Positions 1 to 8,959 of a DNA stretch of 41,122 nucleotides are shown piece after piece. Both the position numbers and the translations under genes were made by a program. The DNA lies in assembly GCA_012838545.1 (NCBI GenBank), contig DUPC01000006.1, positions 71,903 through 113,024 of the forward strand, written 5' to 3'. The notes beneath the pieces were generated by a model. That model did not search any database, was not told where the DNA came from, and was given only the letters and a program-made list of their open reading frames with translations. Source of the stretch: Acholeplasmataceae bacterium. GTDB lineage: Bacteria > Bacillota_I > Bacilli_A > ML615J-28 > CAG-313. How positions within the stretch are numbered: position 1 is the stretch's first letter; each line of letters opens with the position of its first letter.

Positions 1-1769
1 TAAACGCCACCGACATGTGGTTCAATTATCCTTTGATTAGGGAATGTGGCGGGTATTACTACGGTAAATACCCTAATGGTACTTATAACGCTTACGACAT
101 CGGTTTAAACAATGAAGGTATGTTGGAATATGTCGCTTTAATGAAAGAACAAATGGAAAAGGGTTATGTCTTGAATAATCCGAATAAAAAAGATTACAGC
201 GATATCATAGCTTCTTTCATTGAAGGAAAAGTCGGCATGTTCTTTTATGGCTTATGGTCGGCGGAGGCATTCAAAAAAGCCGGAATCAATTACGGAATCG
301 CTCCGCTTCCGTTCGGTAAAACTGGCGAGCGGGCCAAACCTATCACCACCGTAGAAGGTTTTGTCATCAATAAGTTCTCCCTGAACAAAGACCTTGCCAA
401 ACAGTTCTTGGAATATATCTTGCAAGATGAAAACCAACAGATGCTGATTGAAGCAGGTAACCGCTACGACAAAAAAATCGGCGAACGCAATCCTACCAAT
501 CGAGCAGTTATTGCCAGCAATTATATCCAAAGCGATTCCACACTCAAACAATTCGCTCAAATAGGCGAAACTGTGGAACCTTTCCCAAATATTCCGGAAG
601 GTCCGCTTTGGTATAATCAAGATTTAAGCACCAATGCTTTTAAAGCTATTTTCTTTGGGGATCGCCACGGCAATCCGGTGGATGCCCAATATAAACTCGA
701 TGAATTAGTTCAAATACTTAGTCAACAAGTTGCTTTGATGAACGAAGCCCCCGAACACATCGATATTCCATGGTGGATTATTGTGTTACTGGGAATTGTA
801 GTAATTGGCATTATATTTTTATATATATACTTAAAAAGGAAAAAAGCCAAAAAGCTAAAATATACTATACGCTTTGACAAGAAAACGACACTCCTTGCTT
901 GGGTTTTGTTGTTGCCGATTATGGCGCTCCTTTTGATGTTTTATGTTTTTCCTATCTTTCATAATTTCTTTCTATCGCTAACTGATTATAGCGGTATCAA
1001 TTTACGCAACTACGGCTTAATCGGACTAGGCAATTATTCGCGTGTTTTAACCACCGGCATAAACGGTTTATTGTCAATGTCGCTTTGGACCATTGTTTTT
1101 GCTTTAGCGGTTGTGGTAATTTCTTTTGTGTTTGGCACGATTCTTGCGGTTGTTCTTGATGCAGCCAATGCCAAAATTGCCAAAATCTACCGAATCATTT
1201 ATATCCTTCCTTGGGTTATCCCAACAATCATTACTTTGTTGATGTGGCAAGGATTGCTGGATACCGAAAATGGTCTAATTAACCAAATCTTGGGAATCTT
1301 CAATATTCCTAATGTTCCGTGGTTAACCCATCCCTTGATGGCTAAGATTTCCACAATTATGGTCATGGTTTGGTTTTCTTTTCCTTACTTTATGGTAATT
1401 GCTTTTGGATATTTAAAATCGATACCGAAAGATTACTACGAAGCTGCCGTCATCGACGGAGCAAACAAAAAGTATATCTTTTTGAAAATCATTCTGCCAC
1501 TTCTGTTTAGAGCACTATTGCCGATGTTGATAATGAGTTTCATCATGCAATTTAACCAATTCGGTGTTTATATGCTTACCCAAGGCGGACCGGCATCCGA
1601 TGTTTTGGGTAATCCTGGTGCTACCGATCTCTTAATAACCTATGTCTTTAATACCGCCTTCAACACCAAACGGTATGCCATAGCTGCTACTTATTCGGTT
1701 ATTATCTTCATTTTCGTAGCAATTTTTGCCTTAACGATGATGAAAATCAACCAAAAACGCTTAAATTAG
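1..1769 (+). CDS. Maltodextrin ABC transporter, MalE-MalF fusion (5' partial)
   Basis: The reading frame is already open at base 3, so the ATG at 15 is internal and the true start lies upstream. Numbering from that ATG, residues 1 to about 245 are the C-terminal half of a family 1 solute-binding protein of MalE type (the PNIPEGPLW stretch and the closing helix are typical). Residues 251-273 form a membrane helix followed by a lysine-rich stretch, and from about 290 a complete MalF-type permease follows, with the cytoplasmic EAA loop (YYEAAVIDGANKK) that docks on the ATPase. The product would capture maltose or maltodextrin outside the cell and form one half of the channel. It is 13 bases ahead of malG. 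MalE and MalF are normally separate polypeptides, so the fusion is unusual. No MsmK/MalK ATPase is in the window. Substrate is inferred from the amylase downstream. Confidence 0.88.
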   Translation, partial: NATDMWFNYPLIRECGGYYYGKYPNGTYNAYDIGLNNEGMLEYVALMKEQMEKGYVLNNPNKKDYSDIIASFIEGKVGMFFYGLWSAEAFKKAGINYGIAPLPFGKTGERAKPITTVEGFVINKFSLNKDLAKQFLEYILQDENQQMLIEAGNRYDKKIGERNPTNRAVIASNYIQSDSTLKQFAQIGETVEPFPNIPEGPLWYNQDLSTNAFKAIFFGDRHGNPVDAQYKLDELVQILSQQVALMNEAPEHIDIPWWIIVLLGIVVIGIIFLYIYLKRKKAKKLKYTIRFDKKTTLLAWVLLLPIMALLLMFYVFPIFHNFFLSLTDYSGINLRNYGLIGLGNYSRVLTTGINGLLSMSLWTIVFALAVVVISFVFGTILAVVLDAANAKIAKIYRIIYILPWVIPTIITLLMWQGLLDTENGLINQILGIFNIPNVPWLTHPLMAKISTIMVMVWFSFPYFMVIAFGYLKSIPKDYYEAAVIDGANKKYIFLKIILPLLFRALLPMLIMSFIMQFNQFGVYMLTQGGPASDVLGNPGATDLLITYVFNTAFNTKRYAIAATYSVIIFIFVAIFALTMMKINQKRLN

Positions 1770-1782
1770 GGGTGAGAAGTTT

Positions 1783-2607
1783 ATGAAAAAAATCTTAATT
1801 AAAATTGCTACGCAAGCCTTTCTTCTCTTTCTTGCCTTTATTACTCTTTTACCGTTCATATATATTATCCTCATATCATTCGGCAAAAACGTCATTAGCG
1901 CCGGGGCAAAAATCCCCAAAGAATTTACTTTCGAAAATTACAAACAGTTGTTTCAAGCCACGAAGTTTCTCAATTGGCTGGGGAATTCCATCTTGATTGG
2001 ACTGTGCACCATGATTATTACCGTCCTTTTAGTTTCGGTTACCGTTTATGTTTTTTCCCGCCTTCGCTTCATGGGCAAGGAAAAACTGTTCAACTTCCTG
2101 TTGTTGATTCAGATATTCCCGTTGACTTTGTCGATGGTTTCCATTTTCCGAATATTTGTCGCAATCGGTCTTTTGAACAAAATGCCGGGTTTGATTATTA
2201 TCAATTCAACGCTTGCTTCGGCGGGACTCGTAATGATAGCCAAAGGGTACTTTGACACCATTCCCTATGACTTGGATGAAGCTGCAACTATGGATGGAGC
2301 AACTAAGTTGCAAATTCTATTAAAAATTACCCTCCCTTTAGCTAAACCGATGCTTGCCATTGTGGCAATTCAAAGTTTCGTTATCGCTTATAACGAATAC
2401 GTAATTGCCAGCGCCGTAATGACCACCAACATTTTGTCGATGCCCTTATCAGTGGGACTTCAGTCAATGATTGTCGGTCAATTCGGCATCAATTGGAGTA
2501 TTTATTGCGCGGGAGCAATTCTTGGCAGCATTCCTATGATTGTTCTGTTCTACTCCCTGCAAAAATACTTTATCGGTGGACTCACAGAAGGCGGAGTTAA
2601 ACAATGA
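1783..2607 (+). CDS. malG: Maltodextrin ABC transporter permease MalG
   Basis: A 274-residue inner-membrane permease of the MalG family, second half of the sugar channel. There is an N-terminal membrane helix with the LLPFIYIILISF pattern typical of MalG/CUT1 proteins, about six membrane segments in all, and an EAA loop (DLDEAATMDGATKLQILLKITLP) near residues 160-190 for contact with the ATPase. A GGGGTGA ribosome site precedes the ATG by a suitable distance. The gene follows the MalE-MalF fusion by 13 bases and its TGA overlaps the ATG of the amylase gene (ATGA), so the three are translationally coupled. Length is normal for the family. Specificity for maltose or longer maltodextrins cannot be read from the sequence and rests on the amylase neighbour. 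Confidence 0.9.
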   Translation: MKKILIKIATQAFLLFLAFITLLPFIYIILISFGKNVISAGAKIPKEFTFENYKQLFQATKFLNWLGNSILIGLCTMIITVLLVSVTVYVFSRLRFMGKEKLFNFLLLIQIFPLTLSMVSIFRIFVAIGLLNKMPGLIIINSTLASAGLVMIAKGYFDTIPYDLDEAATMDGATKLQILLKITLPLAKPMLAIVAIQSFVIAYNEYVIASAVMTTNILSMPLSVGLQSMIVGQFGINWSIYCAGAILGSIPMIVLFYSLQKYFIGGLTEGGVKQ

Positions 2608-4286
2608 GTAAGAAAAACACTGTTTTGCACCTACCCGAAGTTCCTTTTGCCTATCCGATTAGTCACAATCAACTAAATATCAGGGTAAAAATTCAAAAGG
2701 GTGTAAAAAAAATAATCCTTTATTACAAGAACCTTTATGACCACACCGATAAAATTAATTGCCAAGAAATGAAACTGTTGTTAACCGACCACAGTTTTAA
2801 CCTTTATGAAACAACCATCCAAGTCAAAGAAAGGCATTTCAAATATTATTTTGAAGTTTATTGGCGAAATAAAAAATTATGTTACACTTCCGACGGATGG
2901 ATGAAGAATCCCCTTCCCCAAAACTATTTTTACTACTCCATTATCAACGATTCCGATATTTTGCATCTCCCTAAATGGGCGGAAGGGGATCTCATCTACC
3001 AAATCTGGGTTGACCGTTTCTTTGACGGCAATCCCACCAACAATCCCGAAAATGTCAAACCGCCTTACCAAAAACCGGATCGGTCTACTTATTACGGGGG
3101 GGACTTTTCCGGAATTGTTGCCAAACTCCCTTATATCGCATCTTTAGGCACCGGCATAATTTATCTTTGTCCCGTCTTTAAATCTCCCAGCTATCATAAG
3201 TACGACATTTCCGACTATGAAACAATCGAAGCTATTTACGGAGGGGAAAAAGGCTTAAGAGAACTGGTGGAAAAAGCGCACAACCTAGGAATCAAGGTTG
3301 TTTTGGATGCGGTGTTCAACCATTGCAGCATCCAACACCCTTACTTCCAAGATGTAATTAAAAACGGAGAAAACTCTCCCTACGCCAAATGGTTTTGCAT
3401 TGAGAGTTTTCCGGTGGATCCTCAGATCGGCAATTACGACACCTTTGCCAGTCTGGTTCCAGAAATGCCCAAATGGAACACTTCCAATCCTGAGGTTATC
3501 GAATATCTAACAAATATTTGCCTACATTGGACTAAAAAACTACAAATCGACGGTTGGCGGTTTGATGTAGCGGATGAAGTGTCTACCCACCTTTGGCGAC
3601 ACCTTCGCCAGAAAATCAAACAAGTGTTTCCTGATGTGTTAATGATAGGCGAAATTTGGAATCAAGCCGTCAAATGGATGAAAGGCGACCAGATGGATAC
3701 CATCACCAATTACAAATATCGCTTTTGGCTTTTCGAATTCTTAACCAGAAAAATCAAAGCAAATGATTTTTGGAATCAATTAAATACCAACAAAATGCTT
3801 TATCAAACGCCGGTGTTTAACTATTTAGTCAATTTAATCGGCAGTCACGATACGATTCGTTCGCTTACTTTCCTGCAAGACTCCAAAACTCATTTCTTAA
3901 CTCTGGGGTTTATGCTCGCCAGCGAAGGAATGCCCTTAATTTATTACGGGGATGAAATCGGTTTAGAAGGCGATGTCGATCCTGATAACCGTCGAGCATT
4001 CGATTGGTCCAAAATTAATTCCGAAGATAACTATTTTATTCAATCTTTGGGAATGTTGCGAAAGACTAATGAAGTTTTGAGAAAAGGCAAAACCGCCCCC
4101 CTTAAAACCAAAGAAAAGGTTCTTGCTTTTAAACGGATATACCAAAACCAAGTTCTTACGGTTGTAGTAAATTACACCGATAAACCTTATTACCTAAAAA
4201 GTAAAGGTAAACATATTTTTGGCAAAGGTTTTGTAACCAACAAATCTCTAGTCACCTTACCGGAAAGCCTAGCCATTTTCTCTTAA
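2604..4286 (+). CDS. GH13 alpha-glucan hydrolase (neopullulanase/cyclomaltodextrinase type)
   Basis: A 560-residue protein with no signal peptide, hence cytoplasmic. Residues 1 to about 110 look like the N-terminal CBM34-like beta domain of maltogenic amylases; the GH13 barrel follows. Catalytic regions are visible: DAVFNH (235-240), GWRFDVADE with nucleophile Asp321, IGEIW with acid/base Glu350, and GSHD with Asp416. MPKWN at 288-292 matches the MPKL-type fifth region that marks the neopullulanase/cyclomaltodextrinase subfamily (GH13_20). Region IV has GSHD where NHD is commonest, a tolerated variation. It overlaps malG by four bases, so it should degrade the maltodextrins brought in by the transporter to glucose and maltose. 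Choice between cyclomaltodextrinase, neopullulanase and maltogenic amylase is not possible from sequence alone. Confidence 0.9.
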   Translation: MSKKNTVLHLPEVPFAYPISHNQLNIRVKIQKGVKKIILYYKNLYDHTDKINCQEMKLLLTDHSFNLYETTIQVKERHFKYYFEVYWRNKKLCYTSDGWMKNPLPQNYFYYSIINDSDILHLPKWAEGDLIYQIWVDRFFDGNPTNNPENVKPPYQKPDRSTYYGGDFSGIVAKLPYIASLGTGIIYLCPVFKSPSYHKYDISDYETIEAIYGGEKGLRELVEKAHNLGIKVVLDAVFNHCSIQHPYFQDVIKNGENSPYAKWFCIESFPVDPQIGNYDTFASLVPEMPKWNTSNPEVIEYLTNICLHWTKKLQIDGWRFDVADEVSTHLWRHLRQKIKQVFPDVLMIGEIWNQAVKWMKGDQMDTITNYKYRFWLFEFLTRKIKANDFWNQLNTNKMLYQTPVFNYLVNLIGSHDTIRSLTFLQDSKTHFLTLGFMLASEGMPLIYYGDEIGLEGDVDPDNRRAFDWSKINSEDNYFIQSLGMLRKTNEVLRKGKTAPLKTKEKVLAFKRIYQNQVLTVVVNYTDKPYYLKSKGKHIFGKGFVTNKSLVTLPESLAIFS

Positions 4287-4350
4287 ATCATGGTTATTTT
4301 AATGTGAGCTACATTGAATAAATAAAAGGAAAAAATTAAAAGGAGGAAAA

Positions 4351-6009
4351 ATGAGAAAGTTTTTTACATTATTAGCAATTGTATTTGCTTTTGGTTTATT
4401 TTTAGCAGGATGTGACAACAACAAGGTTAAAGTAACTTTTGACCTAAACTATGAAGGGGCACCGGCAGGCCCTGCCGCCCAAAGAATCGAAAAAGGTTCC
4501 AAAGCAAGCGAACCGATTGAACCGACTCGTAGCGGTTATACCTTCGAAGGTTGGTTCAAAGACAAAGAAGGAACCCAAGATTTTTCATTTAACGATCCTG
4601 TTGACAAGCATTTGACTTTATATGCCAAATGGATGAAAATTGAAGAAACGGTTTATTATCTAGCCGGAAACTTTTCAAACTACAGTCCTAACGATGAACG
4701 CTTTATTATGACAAAAGTCGATGGAGAGGAAAACCTTTATACGATTACGGTAGAACTAACCGAAGAAGTACGGGATGTAGCCTATGACGGTCATTACTAT
4801 AAAGTTACCGACGGAACTTGGAATGCAGACGGAACTTGGGGAATTGATTTTTATTATATTCAACCTGCTCCGCTATCTCCTACCGGGGGCGGACTCGGCT
4901 CCATATGGCACTGGGGCAACGGAACACTAACGGTATCGTTTAACGCGGAAACCAAAGAAATCCGGGATACCTTGGAAATGAGCGAAGATATCATTGAAGC
5001 AATCCCTCCGGCTATTTACGGAGAATTCACTACCTGGGTTTATGAAGGAGAAAATGCTTTGATTTTAACCGATGATGATGCAGATGGCGTCTTTGACGGC
5101 ACTTGGGAATTTACTGAAGCTGTTACCTCTGATGCAACATTAATTCTATCGAAAAAATGGTACGATGACCAATGGGGTCAACGCTGGGGCGCTCACGAAC
5201 AATATAAGTTTGACGGCACACCGGCAGGAATGGGTCAGACTACAATGATTTCCTTTGAACCTGGCCTTTATTATTTTGCCTATTACAGCGAAACGAAACT
5301 TACTACTTATTTAAAACTTGAAGACGGCGTGGAAATCACGCTAAAAACTCCACGCATTTATGGTGCCTTCAATGGTTGGAATTACAACAACGATCAGACC
5401 CAACTGCTTACGGATGAAGATGGCGACGGTATCTATACAACAATGGTTGAGTTTACCGAAAGCGGTTCAACCGATATATCAACTTTGGTTTCTTTAAGAT
5501 GGTATGACGACCAATGGGGCGTTCGCTGGGGCGCAAATGAACAATACAAAATGGATGGCACACCGGCAGGAATGGGCGATTCTTCCACATTCGAATATCA
5601 AGCCGGTTTGTACCTGTTCAAATACAATCCAACAACCCATATTTTGGAAGCAATGCCTGTAGAAGCCGATACCATTGATTTTTATCCTGTCCCTAGAATG
5701 TACGGTGCCTTCAACGGTTGGGATTTGGACGGTCCAAATGCCAAAGTCTTTTCTAAAATCGATGAAACAACTTGTGAATTAACCCTAACTTTTGAAGAAG
5801 CAGGTACATCAGACTTCACGGTTTGCCTTTCACGCAAATGGTACGATGATCAATGGGGAAAGCGTTGGGGTGCGGAAGGTCAATATAAGTTTGACGGAAC
5901 ACCGGCCGGATTTGGACAAGCAACGCAAATTGAATTTGAAGTTGGAACTTATAAATTCACCTACAACTCTGAAACTCATGTAACAACCTATCAAAAAATT
6001 TCTGAATAA
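4351..6009 (+). CDS. Surface lipoprotein with InlB-type repeat and three repeated putative glycan-binding modules
   Basis: A 552-residue lipoprotein. The N-terminal helix ends in the lipobox LAGC with Cys21, so it should be lipid-anchored outside the membrane. Residues 27-94 are one InlB B-repeat (Flg_new): a VTFDLNYEG opening and an LTLYAKW close around a SGYTFEGWF core. After a divergent module, three tandem copies of about 110 residues follow from residue 221, each beginning YGxFxxW and carrying the block KWYDDQWGxRWGAxxQYKFDGTPAG. The tryptophan-rich modules resemble starch-binding modules such as those of SusE/SusF in general style, which is only an analogy. A strong AAAGGAGG site precedes the ATG. 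It lies 64 bases after the amylase and 16 before the next gene with no terminator between, so a role in holding starch or maltodextrin at the surface is the likeliest inference. Confidence 0.8.
   Translation: MRKFFTLLAIVFAFGLFLAGCDNNKVKVTFDLNYEGAPAGPAAQRIEKGSKASEPIEPTRSGYTFEGWFKDKEGTQDFSFNDPVDKHLTLYAKWMKIEETVYYLAGNFSNYSPNDERFIMTKVDGEENLYTITVELTEEVRDVAYDGHYYKVTDGTWNADGTWGIDFYYIQPAPLSPTGGGLGSIWHWGNGTLTVSFNAETKEIRDTLEMSEDIIEAIPPAIYGEFTTWVYEGENALILTDDDADGVFDGTWEFTEAVTSDATLILSKKWYDDQWGQRWGAHEQYKFDGTPAGMGQTTMISFEPGLYYFAYYSETKLTTYLKLEDGVEITLKTPRIYGAFNGWNYNNDQTQLLTDEDGDGIYTTMVEFTESGSTDISTLVSLRWYDDQWGVRWGANEQYKMDGTPAGMGDSSTFEYQAGLYLFKYNPTTHILEAMPVEADTIDFYPVPRMYGAFNGWDLDGPNAKVFSKIDETTCELTLTFEEAGTSDFTVCLSRKWYDDQWGKRWGAEGQYKFDGTPAGFGQATQIEFEVGTYKFTYNSETHVTTYQKISE
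5011..6006 (+). repeat. Three tandem in-gene repeats, about 342-bp period
   Basis: Three copies of the same module inside the lipoprotein gene, starting near 5011, 5353 and 5695. The best conserved block (tryptophans in WYDDQWG and RWGA, then QYKxDGTPAGxG) recurs at roughly 5157, 5500 and 5840. DNA identity is partial, with many silent changes, so the duplication is not recent and the protein sequence is under selection. Confidence 0.85.
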
Positions 6010-6025
6010 GGAAAAGGAGACTATT

Positions 6026-7063
6026 ATGTTTAGACCTACAAGCCGTGAACCAAATTTTGAAAATTTTATTAAGATGTTAAGCAAGCAGCCTTCACGGCCT
6101 GTTCTCTTTGAATTTATTATCAGTTCTGACAAAGAAAGGTTTTTAACCGGCTCCATGTATAATGATTCTACCGAATGGGATCGGGTACTTACCACTATCC
6201 GTGCCTTTGACAGTGCGGGTTACGATCATGCCCCGATAATCATTAGAGGTATGGAATTCCCTCGGCATGAGGAAGTCCACGAAAATGTTCGGACCAAATC
6301 GTTGAATGAAGGAACAATGATTACCGATTGGAAAACATTTAAGGAATATCCTTGGCAGGATGTCAACAACTGCGATTTTGATTTAATCAAAAGGGCTGGG
6401 AAATTTCTCCACCCTAAGGTGAAGTTTACCCCTTTTAGCCATGACGGTATCTTAGAAAATACCATCGGTATCGTTGGGTATGAAAACTTATGTTTAATGT
6501 TATATGATGACCCAAAACTCGTTGAAGCCATTTTTTATGAGGTAGGAAAAAGGATTGCAGAATATTTTGAAAGATGTTTGGAATACGACAAAGTCGGTGC
6601 CATCATCTGCAACGACGATTGGGGTTTCAACACTCAAACCATGTTGCCTCCGGATGTATTGAGGAAATACGTCTTCCCTTGGTATAAGAAAATCGTGGGG
6701 ATGGCGCATCAAAAAAATAAGTTTGCGCTTTTGCACTCGTGCGGTTATTATCATGATATTATCAACGACATAATCTACGATATGAAATTTGACGGAAAGC
6801 ATTCCTTTGAGGATAAGATAGTTCCCGTAGAAAAGGCTTATCTTGATTTAAAGGGAAAGATTGCGGTTGTGGGGGGCATTGATGTAAATTTTTTAACTAG
6901 GGCTTCCAAGGAAGAGGTATATGATAGAGCAATTAAATTGCTACGTTTGACCAAGGAAGAAGGCGGTTTTGCCTTAGGCAGCGGCAACAGCATTCCTGAT
7001 TTTATCCCTCTGGATAATTATTTAGCGATGTTGCAAGCAGCATTTGATGAGGATAAATTATGA
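6026..7063 (+). CDS. UroD/MtaA-superfamily protein with altered zinc site
   Basis: A 345-residue cytoplasmic TIM-barrel protein of the uroporphyrinogen decarboxylase superfamily, nearer to the methylcobamide:CoM methyltransferase-like and uncharacterised branches than to true HemE. Methyltransferases of this superfamily bind zinc through His-x-Cys and a later Cys. Here His237-Ser-Cys239 is present (LLHSCG), but the third position, in GSGNSIPDF near 321, is Asn instead of Cys. A GGAAAAGGAG ribosome site precedes the ATG, 16 bases after the lipoprotein gene. The stop overlaps the ATG of the next gene, a second family member, which suggests that the pair act together. No heme, corrinoid-protein or methanol/methylamine methyltransferase gene is nearby, so the substrate is unknown. 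Confidence 0.8.
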   Translation: MFRPTSREPNFENFIKMLSKQPSRPVLFEFIISSDKERFLTGSMYNDSTEWDRVLTTIRAFDSAGYDHAPIIIRGMEFPRHEEVHENVRTKSLNEGTMITDWKTFKEYPWQDVNNCDFDLIKRAGKFLHPKVKFTPFSHDGILENTIGIVGYENLCLMLYDDPKLVEAIFYEVGKRIAEYFERCLEYDKVGAIICNDDWGFNTQTMLPPDVLRKYVFPWYKKIVGMAHQKNKFALLHSCGYYHDIINDIIYDMKFDGKHSFEDKIVPVEKAYLDLKGKIAVVGGIDVNFLTRASKEEVYDRAIKLLRLTKEEGGFALGSGNSIPDFIPLDNYLAMLQAAFDEDKL

Positions 7064-8052
7064 AAAAAACTTGGATAACTAATCAATTAAATAACCGGCA
7101 TTTAACTATGCCCGTATTGTCAACACCTACTGTGCAAATTATGGGAATTACGGTTAATAATTTAATTTTAAGTTCTCATTACCAGGCCCAGGCCATTCAG
7201 TATTTGGCGAACAATTACCCGATAAGCGCGGCAGTAACCATCATGGATTTATCGGTAGAAGCGGAATGCTTTGGTGCAGAAATCCGTTCCTTTGATAATG
7301 AAATACCAACCGTAATAGGGATTATGCTTAAAACCCCAGAATACGCAGCCAATCTCCAGATACCCAAAGTAGGCGAAAAACGTACCCAAGTCTACCTTGA
7401 TACGGTGAAAAAAGCCAAAGAACTAGTGGACATTCCAGTATTCGCCGGAGTAATCGGACCATTTTCCCTCTCGGGAAGACTCATGGGCATGACGGAGGTC
7501 ATGATGAATTGTTACCTCGAACCGGAAATGGTAAAAACCACCCTGGAAAAAGTTTCTCCGTTCATTACCGAATACATTAAGGCATTCAAAGCAAACGGAG
7601 CAGATGGAGTAATTATTGCCGAACCTGCGGCGGGACTGCTTTCCCCGGAACTGTGTGAAGAATTCTCCAGCCACTATTTGAAACAAATCGTCAAAGAAGT
7701 AAAAGACGATAATTTTGTAGTGGTATATCATAACTGCGGGAACACAGTTCCTTTAGTGGAAAGTATTGTGGGGATTGATGCAGATGTATACCATTTCGGA
7801 AATATGATTGATTTAGCCGAAATATTAAAACTGATGCCCCGAGATAAGGTTGTCATGGGCAATGTCGATCCAGCACGCATCTTTAAAAACGGAACTCCGG
7901 AAATGGTCTATAATACCACCTTATCTTTGTTGGAAAAATGCCACCGTTTCGAAAACTTCGTTATATCTTCGGGATGCGATATTCCAGCTAACACCGGTTG
8001 GGAAAATATCAATGCCTATTTCAATGCCATAAAAACCTTCTATGCCAAATAA
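7060..8052 (+). CDS. MtaA/MtbA-like UroD-superfamily methyltransferase
   Basis: A 330-residue member of the uroporphyrinogen decarboxylase superfamily, closest in look to MtaA/MtbA methylcobamide:coenzyme M methyltransferases. The zinc ligands expected for that activity are all present: His224 and Cys226 in YHNCG and Cys306 in SSGCDIP. The GNVDPARIF and EPAAGLLSP segments are also typical. Its ATG overlaps the TGA of the preceding paralogue (ATGA), so they are co-translated. The gene is the last of the + strand operon and is followed by a terminator. Related proteins in non-methanogens usually act on corrinoid or methyl-carrier proteins or in unknown demethylations; no partner gene lies in the window, so the reaction is left open. 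Confidence 0.82.
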   Translation: MKKTWITNQLNNRHLTMPVLSTPTVQIMGITVNNLILSSHYQAQAIQYLANNYPISAAVTIMDLSVEAECFGAEIRSFDNEIPTVIGIMLKTPEYAANLQIPKVGEKRTQVYLDTVKKAKELVDIPVFAGVIGPFSLSGRLMGMTEVMMNCYLEPEMVKTTLEKVSPFITEYIKAFKANGADGVIIAEPAAGLLSPELCEEFSSHYLKQIVKEVKDDNFVVVYHNCGNTVPLVESIVGIDADVYHFGNMIDLAEILKLMPRDKVVMGNVDPARIFKNGTPEMVYNTTLSLLEKCHRFENFVISSGCDIPANTGWENINAYFNAIKTFYAK

Positions 8053-8085
8053 AGGTTACAAAATATATATACCGTAAACACAATA

Positions 8086-8112
8086 AGAGGCTTTAACATG
8101 AAGTCTCTTTTT
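8086..8112 (+). terminator. Rho-independent terminator of the maltodextrin/UroD operon
   Basis: AGAGGCTT and AAGTCTCT pair over 8 bases (one G-U) around a 7-base loop, followed by TTTTGTTT. It lies 33 bases after the last gene of the + strand operon and is the first convincing terminator since the window start. Confidence 0.75.
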
Positions 8113-8149
8113 GTTTAGAAAACAAAAAACTATAGCATAATTAAGCAAT

Positions 8150-8183
8150 AAAAAAAGCAGAACACACGCTCTGCATTTTTTTT
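8150..8183. terminator. Bidirectional terminator between convergent genes
   Basis: GCAGA (8157-8161) and TCTGC (8170-8174) form a short stem flanked by an A-run on the left and eight T on the right, so it could stop transcription in both directions. It sits between the + strand operon and the end of the XRE gene on the - strand. Confidence 0.65.
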
Positions 8184-8205
8184 AATATTTAGGAAAACCG
8201 GAAAG

Positions 8206-8940
8206 TTATCTCCAAAGAATACTGGTTGCTCTTCTGCGATACCTTTCTTGGGCACCTTTTTGCATAAACATTAAAGCTTCTTCGTTTAAGACTCCTTCGA
8301 CTACTGCTGCTTCAATCAATGACAAATCAATCCATTGACAAGCAGGAATAAATTGTTCCAAAAACTGATAGTCAACTTTTCCTTCAAGGATTTTGGCAAA
8401 AACAGCCCACTTGGATTCATCATCCATATAAGGCAGTAATATTGTTAAAAGTTCCGAACTTGGAGATTCATAATTGGCATTTTGCAATAAATGGTACAAA
8501 GTCTTATCGTTGATATATTGAACAAGGTTAGTTATTGCTTCAATGTTAATTCCCTGAAGTTGGAAGTCCTTAACAGCTTTTTCCAAAATGCTTGGTTTTA
8601 AAATCGGAGCTAAATTGATTAAATCATCGACGGTGCTTTCAGCGTTGATTTTTATTTCCTCACCGTTTAAAACTTGTTTGAGAATGTTTTTTTCGCCTGT
8701 GGTTTTTACACCAATTAAATCTACCAATGCGACATCAAAGATTTCGCAAATCAAAACCAAAATTGAGATATCGGGAAAACTATCGCCATTTTCATAACGG
8801 GAGATGGCTTGCCTTGTTAGGTTCAACTTATCAGCCAATTCTGACTGTGTCATGTCATGCGCTTTTCTTAAGCGTGCCAAGTTGATGCCAAAGCGGGTAA
8901 TCTCAAATACATTTTCTTTGTTATTATTATTCGTACTCAT
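8206..8940 (-). CDS. XRE-family transcriptional regulator
   Basis: A 244-residue protein with an HTH_3 DNA-binding domain at about residues 13-70; the recognition region reads SELADKLNLTRQAISRYENG, the classic Cro/CI-like pattern. The rest is an all-helical C-terminal part of unknown ligand or partner, as in many Firmicute XRE regulators. An AGAGGTG ribosome site sits before the ATG. It is downstream of the signalling operon on the same strand with a 62-base gap, and that gap holds a separate promoter with an inverted repeat between its two hexamers, which suggests autorepression. Read-through from the signalling operon is also possible because no terminator separates them. Target genes other than its own are unknown. 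Confidence 0.85.
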   Translation of the reverse strand: MSTNNNNKENVFEITRFGINLARLRKAHDMTQSELADKLNLTRQAISRYENGDSFPDISILVLICEIFDVALVDLIGVKTTGEKNILKQVLNGEEIKINAESTVDDLINLAPILKPSILEKAVKDFQLQGINIEAITNLVQYINDKTLYHLLQNANYESPSSELLTILLPYMDDESKWAVFAKILEGKVDYQFLEQFIPACQWIDLSLIEAAVVEGVLNEEALMFMQKGAQERYRRRATSILWR

Positions 8941-8959
8941 TGCTTCACCTCTTAATATA

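Noticed and set aside
6026-8052. Heme biosynthesis HemE genes
   Set aside because: The two proteins belong to the superfamily but have the zinc-type His-x-Cys motif and lack the HemE N-terminal signature; no other heme genes are near.
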